64,000 bases of DNA, from contig NZ_CP009555.1 of NCBI RefSeq assembly GCF_000959365.1, forward strand, positions 4,068,036 through 4,132,035. Direction: 5' to 3'. Below are positions 8,568 through 19,811 of the stretch, in pieces. Made by a program: the position numbers and the translations under genes. This DNA comes from Burkholderia oklahomensis C6786 (GTDB lineage Bacteria > Pseudomonadota > Gammaproteobacteria > Burkholderiales > Burkholderiaceae). The notes beneath the pieces were generated by a model. It did not search any database. It was given only the letters and a program-made list of their open reading frames with translations, and had not been told where the DNA came from. How positions within the stretch are numbered: position 1 is the stretch's first letter; each line of letters opens with the position of its first letter.

Positions 8568-10502
8568 TCACTTCCGCGCGCCGCGCAGCTCGGCCACGGC
8601 GGACTGCAGCGCCTCGGCCGTCGCCGCCGCGGCCGGGATCGGCTCGCCGACCGCGAGCGTGAGACGGCTCATCACGCCGCGCTTCACGGGACGCGGCCAG
8701 CGCGCGTCCTCGTGCCGCGAGAACACGCTGCCCCACAGCCCGCGCAGCGCCATCGGCACGACGGGCACGCTCGCACGCGCCAGGATCTCGGTGGCGCCGT
8801 GGTGGAACGTGTTGATGTCGCCCGTCTTCGTCAGCTTGCCTTCCGGAAAGATGCAGACGAGCTCGCCTTCGCGCAGCGCGGCCTCACACGCGTCGTACGC
8901 GCGCGCGAGCATCGCGGGGTCCTCGTGGCGCGACGCGATCGGGATTGCCTTCGCGTGGCGGAACGCCCAGTTCGCGAAGCGCGTCTTGAAGATCCGGTGA
9001 TCCATCACGAAGCGGATCGGCCGCGGGCTCGCCGCCGCGAGCACGAGCGCATCGACGTAGCTCACGTGGTTGCAGACGAGGAGCGCGGCGCCGTCATCCG
9101 GAATCCGCTCCGCGTGCACGAGGCGGATCCGGTAGAACGTATGCACGAGCGCCCACGCAATGAAGCGCAGCAGGAACTCCGGCACGAGCGAATAGATGTA
9201 CGACGCGACGACGACGTTCAGGAGCGCGGTCACGAGGAAGATCCCCGGGATGCTGACGCCCGCCTTCGTGAGCAGCATCGCCATCAGCGCCGACACGATC
9301 ATGAAGAGCGCATTCAGGATGTTGTTCGCGGCGATGATCCGCGCGCGGTGCGTCGGCGCGCTGCGGCTCTGGATCAGCGCATAGAGCGGCACGCTGTAGA
9401 AGCCGCCGAACATCGCGAGCAGGAACAGGTCCGCGAGAATCCGCCAGTGCGCCGCGTGGCCGAGGAACTCGCCGACCGTCAGCAAATGCGTCTGCGCGGG
9501 CAGCGCGTGGCTCGCGAAGTAGAGCTCGATCGCGAACGCGCTGATGCCGAGCGAGCCGAGCGGCACGAGCCCGATCTCGACGTGCCGCCGCGACAGCCGC
9601 TCGCACAGCAGCGAGCCCAGGCCGATGCCGAACGAGAACGTCGCGAGCAGCACGGTGACGACGTCCGGGTTCGCCGACAGCACGTCCTTCGCGAAGCCGA
9701 AGAACGACGTGAGGAACGTCGCGCCGACGAACCACAGCCACGAGATGCCGAGCAGGCTCAGGAACACCGTGCGGTTCGCGCGCGCGAGCTTCAGGTTGCG
9801 CCACGTTTCCGAGAACGGGTTCCAGTTGATCGAGAGATTCGGCTGCGGCGCGGGCGTCGCCGGCACGCCCGCCGCGGCGAGCCGCCCGACGAGCGCGACG
9901 CCGACGCAGCAGACGGCGAGCAGCACCTCGCCGCGCCCCGAGATGCCCGCCGCCGCGCCGCCGACGATCGTGCCGATCAGGATCGCGACGAACGTGCCCA
10001 TCTCGACGAGCCCGTTGCCGCCGACGAGCTCGTGATCGTTCAGATGCTGCGGCAGGTACGAATACTTGACGGGCCCGAACAGCGTCGAGTGCATGCCCAT
10101 CATGAACGTGCACAGATACAGCAGCAGCGCGCCATGCGTGACGAAGCCCGCCGCGCCGACGAGCATCAGCGCGATCTCGAAGGTCTTCACGAAGCGCGTG
10201 AGGCGCGCCTTGTCGTACTTGTCGGCGATCTGCCCCGCCGTCGCCGAGAACAGCACGAACGGCAAAATGAAGATCGCCGAGATCGCGAACGCGGCGGTTT
10301 TCGGATCGATGCCGCTGAATTTCGCCGTCTGATACGTGACGAGCGACGTGAAGCCGATCTTGAAGACGTTGTCGTTCAGCGCCCCCATGAACTGCGTCGC
10401 GAAAAACGGCGCGAAGCGGCGCTCGCGCAGCAGATCGAACTGCGACGGGCGGGCGTGGCGCTTCTCGCGCCGCGCGGTCGAAAGAATGGAGGGATCGCTC
10501 AT
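8568..10502 (-). CDS. lysophospholipid transporter (LplT-like MFS) fused to 1-acylglycerol-3-phosphate acyltransferase
   Basis: A 644-residue two-domain inner-membrane protein. Residues 1 to about 430 form an MFS transporter of the LplT type (FATQFMGALNDNVFKIG near the start, about 12 hydrophobic segments). Residues about 455-644 form a PlsC/LPLAT acyltransferase with H479 and D484 in NHVSYVD and the FPEG motif at 552-555. Together they should bring lysophospholipids across the inner membrane and reacylate them, as LplT and Aas do in E. coli. The AMP-binding acyl-ACP synthetase domain found in some three-domain homologues is absent. The CBS-domain gene lies 120 nt upstream on the same strand. 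Confidence 0.92.
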   Translation of the reverse strand: MSDPSILSTARREKRHARPSQFDLLRERRFAPFFATQFMGALNDNVFKIGFTSLVTYQTAKFSGIDPKTAAFAISAIFILPFVLFSATAGQIADKYDKARLTRFVKTFEIALMLVGAAGFVTHGALLLYLCTFMMGMHSTLFGPVKYSYLPQHLNDHELVGGNGLVEMGTFVAILIGTIVGGAAAGISGRGEVLLAVCCVGVALVGRLAAAGVPATPAPQPNLSINWNPFSETWRNLKLARANRTVFLSLLGISWLWFVGATFLTSFFGFAKDVLSANPDVVTVLLATFSFGIGLGSLLCERLSRRHVEIGLVPLGSLGISAFAIELYFASHALPAQTHLLTVGEFLGHAAHWRILADLFLLAMFGGFYSVPLYALIQSRSAPTHRARIIAANNILNALFMIVSALMAMLLTKAGVSIPGIFLVTALLNVVVASYIYSLVPEFLLRFIAWALVHTFYRIRLVHAERIPDDGAALLVCNHVSYVDALVLAAASPRPIRFVMDHRIFKTRFANWAFRHAKAIPIASRHEDPAMLARAYDACEAALREGELVCIFPEGKLTKTGDINTFHHGATEILARASVPVVPMALRGLWGSVFSRHEDARWPRPVKRGVMSRLTLAVGEPIPAAAATAEALQSAVAELRGARK

Positions 10503-10622
10503 GCGTGGATGCGCCCGCGCATCGCGTCGGCACGATCGCGCACGCAGGCGGACGAAGAAATGGTAGTGATCGCCGGGACGGAAGCGCCGCCCGGCGGCCT
10601 GCGCGCGCGGCCGCGCGCGGGC

Positions 10623-11087
10623 TCAGCTCGCAAGCGGCTTGCGCTCGTCGCTGTCGGGTTCCGGCCAGTCGCGGATGTACGCCTTCAGCATGCGGTTCTC
10701 GAAGCTCTGCGCCTCGACGACCGTCTTCGCGACGTCGTAGAACGAGATCACGCCCATCAGCACGCGCTTGTCGAGCACCGGCATGTAGCGGGCGTGCCGC
10801 TCGAGCATCATCCGGCGCACTTCGTCGATGTCGGTCTCCGGCGTGCACGTGAGCGGCTCGTCCATCACGGTGCGCACGAGCACCTCGCCGATGCTGCCGC
10901 CGTTCGCCTTCAGGCGCAGGATGATCTCGCGGAACGTCAGGATCCCGACGAGATCGCCGTACTCCATCACGACGAGCGAGCCGATGTCGTGTTCCGCCAT
11001 CGTGTCGACCGCATTGCGCAGCGGCATATCGGGCGTCACGGTAAACAGCGTATTGCCCTTGACTTTCAGAATATCGCTGACGCGCAT
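10623..11087 (-). CDS. CBS domain-pair protein
   Basis: A 154-residue cytosolic protein made of two CBS domains (about residues 7-65 and 72-130), with the typical ends GILTFREIILRL and GVISFYDVAKTV. CBS pairs bind adenine nucleotides or SAM and regulate partner proteins. There is no attached catalytic domain. A good ribosome-binding site (AGGGGA) precedes the ATG. It shares its strand with the downstream lysophospholipid gene, which may be coincidence. The partner is unknown. Confidence 0.9.
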   Translation of the reverse strand: MRVSDILKVKGNTLFTVTPDMPLRNAVDTMAEHDIGSLVVMEYGDLVGILTFREIILRLKANGGSIGEVLVRTVMDEPLTCTPETDIDEVRRMMLERHARYMPVLDKRVLMGVISFYDVAKTVVEAQSFENRMLKAYIRDWPEPDSDERKPLAS

Positions 11088-11261
11088 CGTTGTCCCCTAT
11101 TGCAACTTGTGCATAATCGGCTTTCGATCCTAACGGAAAGCCCCGCAAAAGGAAAGCGCGCGGCGGTGGACAGCCGCACCGGTTGCGGCGGGCGGCGCCC
11201 CGCCGCACAATGAAACCCGTGACGCGCCGCGCGGCTGCCGCCGGCGCCCGAGGAGACTGTC

Positions 11262-11582
11262 ATGGCACATTCCGCGCATACCGAGCATTTCTCGAGTTTC
11301 GCCGAGTTCTATCCGTTCTATCTCGACGAGCACCGCAACATCGTCTCGCGGCGGCTGCACTTCATCGGCTCGCTCGGCGTGATCGGCTGCGTCGCGATGG
11401 CGCTCGCGACGGGCCTCTGGTGGTGGCTGCCCGCCGCCGTCGTCTGCGGCTACGGATTCGCGTGGATCGGGCACTTCTTCTTCGAGAAGAACCGCCCCGC
11501 GACGTTCCGGCACCCGATCTACAGCCTGATGGGCGACTGGGTGATGTTCAAGGACATCTGCACCGGCAAGCTTTCGATCTGA
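11262..11582 (+). CDS. DUF962 / Mpo1-like membrane protein
   Basis: A 106-residue small membrane protein with two hydrophobic segments (about residues 34-52 and 54-70). It shows the Mpo1/YGL010w family pattern: F-Y-L-D-E-H near the start, then a G-H-F-F-F-E-K-N-x-P-A-T-F-x-H-P motif followed by S-L-x-G-D. Yeast Mpo1 is an iron-dependent dioxygenase that alpha-oxidises 2-hydroxy fatty acids; the conserved His and Glu residues suggest a metal site here too. A strong ribosome-binding site (GAGGAG) precedes the ATG. The bacterial role has not been settled. Confidence 0.85.
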   Translation: MAHSAHTEHFSSFAEFYPFYLDEHRNIVSRRLHFIGSLGVIGCVAMALATGLWWWLPAAVVCGYGFAWIGHFFFEKNRPATFRHPIYSLMGDWVMFKDICTGKLSI

Positions 11583-11753
11583 CCCGCTTGGGCACGCGGC
11601 GGGCGAACGATGCGCCGCAAGCCGGGGCGGCACCGGCGCCGCGCGTCGCGCGGCCGCCGTCCGAGCGGGCCCGCGCTTTGCGGCGGTCGCACGAGCGTCG
11701 TGTCGACACCCTTCCAAAAATGACGCCGCGATGACACCGGCTTCGTCCGCGCG

Positions 11754-14214
<2,461 letters not shown>

Positions 14215-14247
14215 TTTTCTCGATTGCCAGACTTCCGAACGAACGCC

Positions 14248-15669
14248 ATGACTTCCTCTTCCACTTTCGTCGACGCGTGCCGCCAGGCGATCGGCGCCGA
14301 CTACGTGCTGACCGATCCTCACGACACCGCCCCGTTCCTGACCGACTGGCGCCGCCGCTATCAGGGCGCCGCGTGCGCGGTGCTCAAGCCCGCGAGCACC
14401 GAAGAGGTCGCGGCGCTCGTGAAGCTCGCGGTCGAGCACCGCGTCGCGCTCGTGCCGCAAGGCGGCAACACGGGCCTCGCGGGCGGCGCGACGCCCGACG
14501 CGAGCGGCGCGCAGGCGGTGCTGAGCCTCGCGCGCCTGAACCGCGTGCGCGCGCTCGATCCGCACAACAACACGATCACCGTCGAAGCGGGCGTCGTCCT
14601 CGCCGACGTGCAGGCACGCGCGCAGGAAGCGGACCGGCTCTTCGCGCTGAGCCTCGCCGCGGAAGGCAGCTGCACGATCGGCGGCAATCTCGCGACGAAC
14701 GCGGGCGGCACCGCGGTGCTGCGCTACGGCAACGCGCGCGAGCTGTGCCTCGGTCTCGAGGTCGTCACGCCGCAAGGCGAGATCTGGGACGGCCTGCGCG
14801 GGCTGCGCAAGGACAACACCGGCTACGACCTGCGCGATCTCTTCATCGGCGCCGAAGGCACGCTCGGCATCATCACGGCCGCGGTGATGAAGCTGCATCC
14901 GCGCCCCGCCGCGAAGGTCACGGCGCTCGCCGCGCTCGAATCGCCGCACGCGGCGCTCGATTTCCTCGCGCTCGCGCAGCGCGCCGCCGGCCCGCTGCTG
15001 ACGGGCTTCGAGCTGATGTCCGACTTCTGCATGAAGCTCGTCGGCAAGTACTATCCGCAGTTGCGCTACCCGTTCGACGCGACGCATCCGCAGACCGTGC
15101 TGCTCGAATTGTCCGACAACGAAAGCGAAGCGCACGCGCGCGCGCTTTTCGAGAGGATGATGGAGGAAGCGTTCGAGGCGGGGTTCGTCGTGGACGCGGT
15201 CGTCGCCGAAAACCTCGCGCAGTCGCGCGCGTTCTGGGATCTGCGCGAGCACATCCCGCTCGCGCAGGCGGACGAAGGGCTCAACATCAAGCACGACATC
15301 GCGGTGCCGATCTCGTCGATCGCGCGTTTCATCGACGAGACCGACGCGGCGATCCAGGCGGCCGCGCCCGGCGCGCGGATGGTCACGTTCGGCCACCTCG
15401 GCGACGGCAACCTGCACTACAACGTGCAGATGCCCGAAGGCGGCGATCCGAAGGCGTTCCTCGCCGCGCACCAGGCGCCCATCAACCGGATCGTCTACGA
15501 CAACGTCCACAAGCATCGCGGAACGATCAGCGCCGAGCACGGCATCGGCCAACTGAAGATCGACGACGCGCAGCGCTACAAGCCGGCCGTCGAGATCGGG
15601 CTGATGCGCGCGCTGAAGACGGCGCTCGATCCGCTCAACCTGATGAACCCCGGCAAGGTGCTGCGCTGA
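14248..15669 (+). CDS. FAD-linked D-2-hydroxyacid (D-2-hydroxyglutarate/glycolate-type) dehydrogenase
   Basis: A 473-residue flavoprotein of the GlcD/D2HGDH family. The N-terminal PCMH-type FAD domain shows VPQGGNTGLAGGATPD and the GSCTIGGNLATNAGGT loop; the C-terminal substrate domain shows GHLGDGNLHYNV and SAEHGIG, which hold metal and substrate ligands in D-2-hydroxyglutarate dehydrogenases. It oxidises a D-2-hydroxyacid and passes electrons to a quinone or ETF. Which hydroxyacid cannot be fixed from sequence. ATG 14248 is preferred to a TTG 24 nt upstream. Confidence 0.92.
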   Translation: MTSSSTFVDACRQAIGADYVLTDPHDTAPFLTDWRRRYQGAACAVLKPASTEEVAALVKLAVEHRVALVPQGGNTGLAGGATPDASGAQAVLSLARLNRVRALDPHNNTITVEAGVVLADVQARAQEADRLFALSLAAEGSCTIGGNLATNAGGTAVLRYGNARELCLGLEVVTPQGEIWDGLRGLRKDNTGYDLRDLFIGAEGTLGIITAAVMKLHPRPAAKVTALAALESPHAALDFLALAQRAAGPLLTGFELMSDFCMKLVGKYYPQLRYPFDATHPQTVLLELSDNESEAHARALFERMMEEAFEAGFVVDAVVAENLAQSRAFWDLREHIPLAQADEGLNIKHDIAVPISSIARFIDETDAAIQAAAPGARMVTFGHLGDGNLHYNVQMPEGGDPKAFLAAHQAPINRIVYDNVHKHRGTISAEHGIGQLKIDDAQRYKPAVEIGLMRALKTALDPLNLMNPGKVLR

Positions 15670-15700
15670 CGCCGCCAACCGCGACACGAAGGAGCCGTCC

Positions 15701-16600
15701 GTGAAGATCCGCGTGCTGTCCGACCTGCATCTCGAATGCAACGAGCCCGACGCGATCCCGTACGCGCCCGCGGATCTCGTCGTGCTCGCGGGCGATATCC
15801 ACAATCACGCGGAAGGCTTGCGCTGGGCGGCGGAGACGTTCGATCCGGACGTGCCCGTCGTCTACGTGCCCGGCAACCACGAGTATTACGACGGCGAGTT
15901 CGGCGCGCTCGAAGCGGCGATGCGCGATGCCGCCGCGACGCTCGATCACGTCCACTACCTGAACAACGCCGCATACGCCGATCCGGCCGGACGCTTTCGC
16001 GTGCTCGGCACGACGCTCTGGAGCGATTTCGAGCTGTTCGGCGGCGACGCGGAAACGCGCGCGCAGTCGATCGCCGAATGCGAGCGCGTGATGCTCGATT
16101 TCAAGGGCTTGATTCAGGTGGATTGGCCGGGCGACGGAGAAGCGGCCGACGAGATTGCGACGGCGGAAAAGGCCGCCGGCACGAACGGGCACGCCGAAAA
16201 AGCCCCCGGCCCGGCCGCGAACTCCGCGCCGAGCCCGCGCAGCTTCGCGCCGCGCGACGCGCTCGCGTTGCATCGCACCGCCCGCGCGTGGCTCGAGCGC
16301 GAACTCGCGAAGCCGTGGGCGGGCGCGACGATCATCGTCACGCACCACGCGCCGCACCGCGCGAGCCTCGCCGCGCGCTACGCCGACGATCTCGCGTCGG
16401 CCGGCTTCATCAGCGATCTGAGCGCGCTCGTGCGGCCGCCCGTCGCGCTATGGATTCACGGTCATACGCATACGTCGTTCGACTACACGACCGCGGAAGG
16501 CACGCGGGTCGTCTGCAATCCGCACGGCTACATCCGCCGGCGCACCGGCGAGCGGGAAAATCCGTCGTTCGAATGGGACAAGGTCGTCACGCTCGCGTGA
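15701..16600 (+). CDS. calcineurin-like metallophosphoesterase
   Basis: A 299-residue phosphoesterase with the five metal-binding blocks: SDLHLE (residues 7-12), GDIHNH, GNHEYY, THHAPH and GHTHT. The protein starts at GTG 15701 behind GAAGGAG. Between about residues 143 and 178 there is an Ala/Gly/Pro-rich insertion that looks like an expanded loop and is not part of the fold. Substrate is unknown. It follows the dehydrogenase by 31 nt and may be cotranscribed. Confidence 0.9.
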   Translation: MKIRVLSDLHLECNEPDAIPYAPADLVVLAGDIHNHAEGLRWAAETFDPDVPVVYVPGNHEYYDGEFGALEAAMRDAAATLDHVHYLNNAAYADPAGRFRVLGTTLWSDFELFGGDAETRAQSIAECERVMLDFKGLIQVDWPGDGEAADEIATAEKAAGTNGHAEKAPGPAANSAPSPRSFAPRDALALHRTARAWLERELAKPWAGATIIVTHHAPHRASLAARYADDLASAGFISDLSALVRPPVALWIHGHTHTSFDYTTAEGTRVVCNPHGYIRRRTGERENPSFEWDKVVTLA

Positions 16601-16643
16601 CGCGAGCGCGCGGCAAAACAAAACTCCACGCCTCGCCAGGCGT

Positions 16644-16823
16644 TCAGAGCACGGTGCGGCGGCCGTCCCGATGCGGACGATGCGTGCGCACGCGCACCGG
16701 CACCGGCACCGGCACGCGGCGCTTTTGCGCTTCGAGCGCGCGCAGCATCTCGCGCGACGCGGCGATCCCGATTGCGCCGAACAGCGCGAGCGCGCCGAAA
16801 CCCAGCAGCAAAGGCGTATTCAT
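16644..16823 (-). CDS. small single-span membrane protein (hypothetical)
   Basis: A 59-residue protein that I do not recognise. It begins with one clear membrane helix (LLLGFGALALFGAIGIAAS, residues 5-23), followed by a charged stretch and then (Val-Pro)3 and a basic tail. The Val-Pro run comes from a 6-bp tandem repeat in the DNA. A GGGGGGA ribosome-binding site stands about 6 nt before the ATG, which supports translation. A plus-strand frame over the same bases lacks such support. Confidence 0.55.
   Translation of the reverse strand: MNTPLLLGFGALALFGAIGIAASREMLRALEAQKRRVPVPVPVRVRTHRPHRDGRRTVL
16694..16715. repeat. hexanucleotide tandem repeat (GCACCG)
   Basis: About 3.7 copies of GCACCG in tandem, inside the small membrane protein gene, encoding Val-Pro repeats on the minus strand. 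Because the unit is 6 bp, copy-number change would not shift the frame. Confidence 0.8.
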
Positions 16824-16951
16824 CGATTTCCCCCCGATCCGTCGATTGCGTTGAACGAATGCATGGGAAGACAGTAACAAACCCGGTGCGGCACGAGCGT
16901 AAAAAAGTGTTGCGACAGCGTCAAAATGCGTCAATTCGGTAGAGCGCCGCC

Positions 16952-17893
16952 TCAGGTCTGCACGGTGAAGCGCTCGAGCGCCGCTTCGTCGGCTTCGAGA
17001 ATCGAAGGCAGTTCGTCGCGCAGGAAGTCGACCCACGTGCGGATCTTCGCGTCGAGATACTGGCGCGACGCGTAGAGCGCATAAATGTTCATCACGTGCG
17101 ACCGGTACTCGGGCATCACGCGGACGAAGTCGCCGTTGCGCAGCCCGGCGATCGCCGAATAGAGCGGCAGCACGCCGATCCCCATCCCTTCGCGAATGCC
17201 GGCCGCGAGCGCCTCCGCGACGTTCACGCGAAACGGCGGCGGCGCGAGCGTCACGCTCTCCTCGCCGCGCGGCCCCATCAGCTTCCATTCGTCCCAGTAG
17301 AGGCCGGGCGCAACCATTCCGAGGCACACGTGATTCGCGAGATCCCGCGGCCGTTGCGGCGCGCCGTGATTCTCGATGTAGCCGCGCGACGCGCAGACGA
17401 CGCTGAACGTCACGCCGAGCCGCTGCGACACGAGCCCCGAATCAGGCAGTTCGCGCCCGACGACGAGCGACACGTCGAATCCTTCGTCGAGCAAATCCGG
17501 CAGCCGCTGCGCGAGCGTCAGATCGACGTGGACCTCCGGATAGCGCTGCTGATAGCGCGACACCGCGGGCACCGTGTAGTGCTGGCCGAGGCTCGTCATG
17601 CAGTGCACCTTCAGCTTGCCGGACGGGCGCGCGTGCGCGTCGCTCGCTTCCGCCTCGGCCTGCTCGACGTACGCGAGGATCTGCTCGCAGCGCTGCAGAT
17701 AGCGCTCGCCCGCCTCGGTGAGCGCGATGCGGCGCGTCGTCCGGTTCAGCAGGCGCGTGCGCAGATGCGCTTCGAGATCGGAAACCGCTCGCGACGCGTA
17801 TGCCGTCGTCGAATTGAGCTGCTGCGCCGCCGCCGTGAAGCTGCCCGCATCGACCACGCGGACGAACACACGCATGTTTTGGAGCGTATCCAT
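16952..17893 (-). CDS. LysR-family transcriptional regulator (AaeR-like)
   Basis: A 313-residue LysR regulator. The N-terminal winged helix-turn-helix is residues 1-60 (FVRVVDAGSFTAAAQQLNSTTAYASRAVSDLEAHL), followed by a periplasmic-binding-like effector domain. It is divergent from an aromatic-acid-type exporter operon, the arrangement of E. coli aaeR-aaeXAB, so it probably activates that operon in response to an aromatic carboxylic acid. This is inference from family and position. An inverted repeat at 17920-17943 between the two is the likely binding site. Confidence 0.9.
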   Translation of the reverse strand: MDTLQNMRVFVRVVDAGSFTAAAQQLNSTTAYASRAVSDLEAHLRTRLLNRTTRRIALTEAGERYLQRCEQILAYVEQAEAEASDAHARPSGKLKVHCMTSLGQHYTVPAVSRYQQRYPEVHVDLTLAQRLPDLLDEGFDVSLVVGRELPDSGLVSQRLGVTFSVVCASRGYIENHGAPQRPRDLANHVCLGMVAPGLYWDEWKLMGPRGEESVTLAPPPFRVNVAEALAAGIREGMGIGVLPLYSAIAGLRNGDFVRVMPEYRSHVMNIYALYASRQYLDAKIRTWVDFLRDELPSILEADEAALERFTVQT

Positions 17894-17919
17894 GCTATTT
17901 CCCTATTGAATCCGGGAGG

Positions 17920-17943
17920 ATTGTTGCATAAATATTCAACAAT
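17920..17943. promoter_or_regulatory. LysR-type operator between regulator and exporter operon
   Basis: A perfect inverted repeat ATTGTTG-N10-CAACAAT, AT-rich and lying 27 nt upstream of the regulator gene, in the divergent gap. LysR proteins bind interrupted dyads of this kind (T-N11-A core). A second, overlapping dyad AATATT-caac-AATATT (17931-17946) extends it. Confidence 0.6.
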
Positions 17944-18008
17944 ATTGTCTCAATGTCCGTAAGAATGCGTTGCACCATTGTCGGTTTATTTGGCAATCCG
18001 CAAAAAAA

Positions 18009-18014
18009 TATAAT
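18009..18014 (+). promoter_or_regulatory. -10 hexamer of the exporter operon
   Basis: A perfect TATAAT lies 38 nt before the GTG start of the outer-membrane factor gene. TTGGCA at 17990-17995 is only 13 nt away, too close for an ordinary -35, so the promoter may need the LysR activator. Confidence 0.45.
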
Positions 18015-18051
18015 CGCATCCGACTCATCTTTATCCGAAAGGGAGAAAATC

Positions 18052-19797
18052 GTGCAGTCTCCGGCAACAAGAGGGGCGCTTGCACTCGCGGTTCTTGCAT
18101 TCTCATTAATAATGGCCGGATGCGCGAGCATGGGCGATGTTGCACCGCAAGCAAAGCAGACCGATCCGGCGTCGCTCGACGCGGGCGCGGCGATCGCGGC
18201 GGCCGACCGCGATGCGGGCTGGCCCGCGTCCGACTGGTGGCGCGCGTATCGCGATCCGCAGCTCGACGCGTGGATCGCCGCGTCGCTTGCCGGCAATCCG
18301 TCGCTCGCGGCCGCGCAGGCGCGCGTGCGCGAGGCGCAGTCGCTCGCGCGCATCGCGCACGCCGAGGAGCTGCCGCAGATCGACGGCAACCTGTCGCTGA
18401 TGCGCCAGCACTGGCCGGACAACGTCTATTACGGCCCCGGCCCGCTCGCCAACGCCGACACCTGGAACAACACGGGCACGCTGAGCCTGTCGTACCACCT
18501 CGATCTGTGGGGCAAGGACAAGAACAACGCCGAGCGCGCGCTCGACGCGGCGCGCGCCCGCGCGGCCGACGCCCGCGCCGCGCAGCTCGAGCTCGAAGCG
18601 AACGTCGTGCGCGCGTACGTCGACTTCGCGAAGAACTACGCGCTCCTCGACATCGCGCACACGACCTACGAGCGCCAGCGCGAGCTCGCCGAACTCGCGC
18701 ACAAGCGTCTTCGCGCGGGCATCGGCACGCAGCTCGAAGTGAGCCAGGCCGAAGCGCCGCTCCCCGACTATTCACGCCAGATCGATTCGTACGAAGAGGC
18801 CATTCAGCTCGGCCGCCACCAGCTCGCCGCGCTCGCGGGCAAGGGACCGGGCGCGGGTGCGTCGCTCGCGCGGCCCAGGCTCGCGCTCGACGCAACCGCC
18901 GGCCTGCCGTCCGCGCTGCCCGCCGAGCTGATCGGCCGCCGGCCGGACGTCGTCGCCGCGCGCTGGACGGTCGGCGCGCAGGCGCGCGGGATCGACGTCG
19001 CGAAGGCCGCGTTCTACCCGAACGTCGACCTGATCGCGTCGCTCGGCGGCTTCGCGGTCAGCGCGCCGTTCGCGACGTTTCTGCGCGCGATGAACGGCGG
19101 CTGGTCCGCGGGCCCCGCGCTCACGCTGCCGATCTTCGAGGGCGGCCGGCTGCGCGCGCAGTTGGGCGTCGCGTCGGCCGGCTATGACGAGGCGGTCGAG
19201 CACTATAACCAGACGATCGTCGGCGCGCTGAAGGACATCGCCGACAACGTCGTGCGGCTGCACTCGCTCGACTCGCAGCAGAAGGACGCCGCGCGCGCGG
19301 TCGCGCTCACGCGGCGCTCGTACGATCTGTCGCATACGGGCTTCAGCCGCGGGCTGACCGACTACGTGAACGTGCTGCTCGCGCAGAGCCAGTTGCTGAC
19401 CGCGCAGGAGAACCAGACGCGCATCGAAGCCGCTCGGCTCGCCGCGCATGCGTCGCTGATGGTCGCGCTCGGCGGCGGGCTCGAAACCGAAAGCGACGCG
19501 CCGCATGACGCGCCGGCGGGAGATGCCGGGCGCACGGGCACGGGCACGGGCACGGGTGCTTCGGGTGCTTCGGGTGCTTCGGGTGCTTCGACCGGAGCCC
19601 ACGCTCCGGCCGGCGCGGCCGCATCCCCTTCGCCGGCCGGCACCGGCGCGGCTGCCACGGCACGCGCGTCGGCAACGGCACGCGTCGCGACCGCGACCGG
19701 CATCGCCGGCGCGTTCGCGCCGACGTCCGCGCCGACATCCGCGCCGACGTCCGCTGCGGCGAACCCCGCAACGTCCGGCGCGCGCGCCGCGCGCTAA
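18052..19797 (+). CDS. outer-membrane efflux lipoprotein, NodT/OprM family
   Basis: A 581-residue TolC-like channel of the NodT family, first gene of the exporter operon. It starts at GTG 18052 behind AAGGGAG. The signal peptide ends at IMAGC, a lipobox with Cys 22. Two OEP repeats cover about residues 70-480. Beyond that, about 100 residues of Gly/Ala/Thr/Ser/Pro-rich low-complexity sequence follow, built in part from DNA tandem repeats (Gly-Thr and Ala-Ser-Gly units). Usual family members end near residue 490, so this tail is an added extension. The FUSC pump gene follows after 14 nt. Confidence 0.92.
   Translation: MQSPATRGALALAVLAFSLIMAGCASMGDVAPQAKQTDPASLDAGAAIAAADRDAGWPASDWWRAYRDPQLDAWIAASLAGNPSLAAAQARVREAQSLARIAHAEELPQIDGNLSLMRQHWPDNVYYGPGPLANADTWNNTGTLSLSYHLDLWGKDKNNAERALDAARARAADARAAQLELEANVVRAYVDFAKNYALLDIAHTTYERQRELAELAHKRLRAGIGTQLEVSQAEAPLPDYSRQIDSYEEAIQLGRHQLAALAGKGPGAGASLARPRLALDATAGLPSALPAELIGRRPDVVAARWTVGAQARGIDVAKAAFYPNVDLIASLGGFAVSAPFATFLRAMNGGWSAGPALTLPIFEGGRLRAQLGVASAGYDEAVEHYNQTIVGALKDIADNVVRLHSLDSQQKDAARAVALTRRSYDLSHTGFSRGLTDYVNVLLAQSQLLTAQENQTRIEAARLAAHASLMVALGGGLETESDAPHDAPAGDAGRTGTGTGTGASGASGASGASTGAHAPAGAAASPSPAGTGAAATARASATARVATATGIAGAFAPTSAPTSAPTSAAANPATSGARAAR
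19533..19590. repeat. coding tandem repeats in the outer-membrane factor gene
   Basis: A run of ACGGGC hexamers (19533-19557, Gly-Thr repeats) is directly followed by 3.7 copies of the 9-mer GCTTCGGGT (19558-19590, Ala-Ser-Gly repeats). Both unit lengths keep the frame, so copy number could vary without loss of the protein. Confidence 0.85.
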
Positions 19798-19811
19798 CCG
19801 AGGAGCCGATC

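Noticed and set aside
16671..16877. Plus-strand 68-residue frame overlapping the small membrane protein
   Set aside because: His/Arg-rich, no ribosome-binding site; the minus-strand frame has both a good site and a membrane helix.
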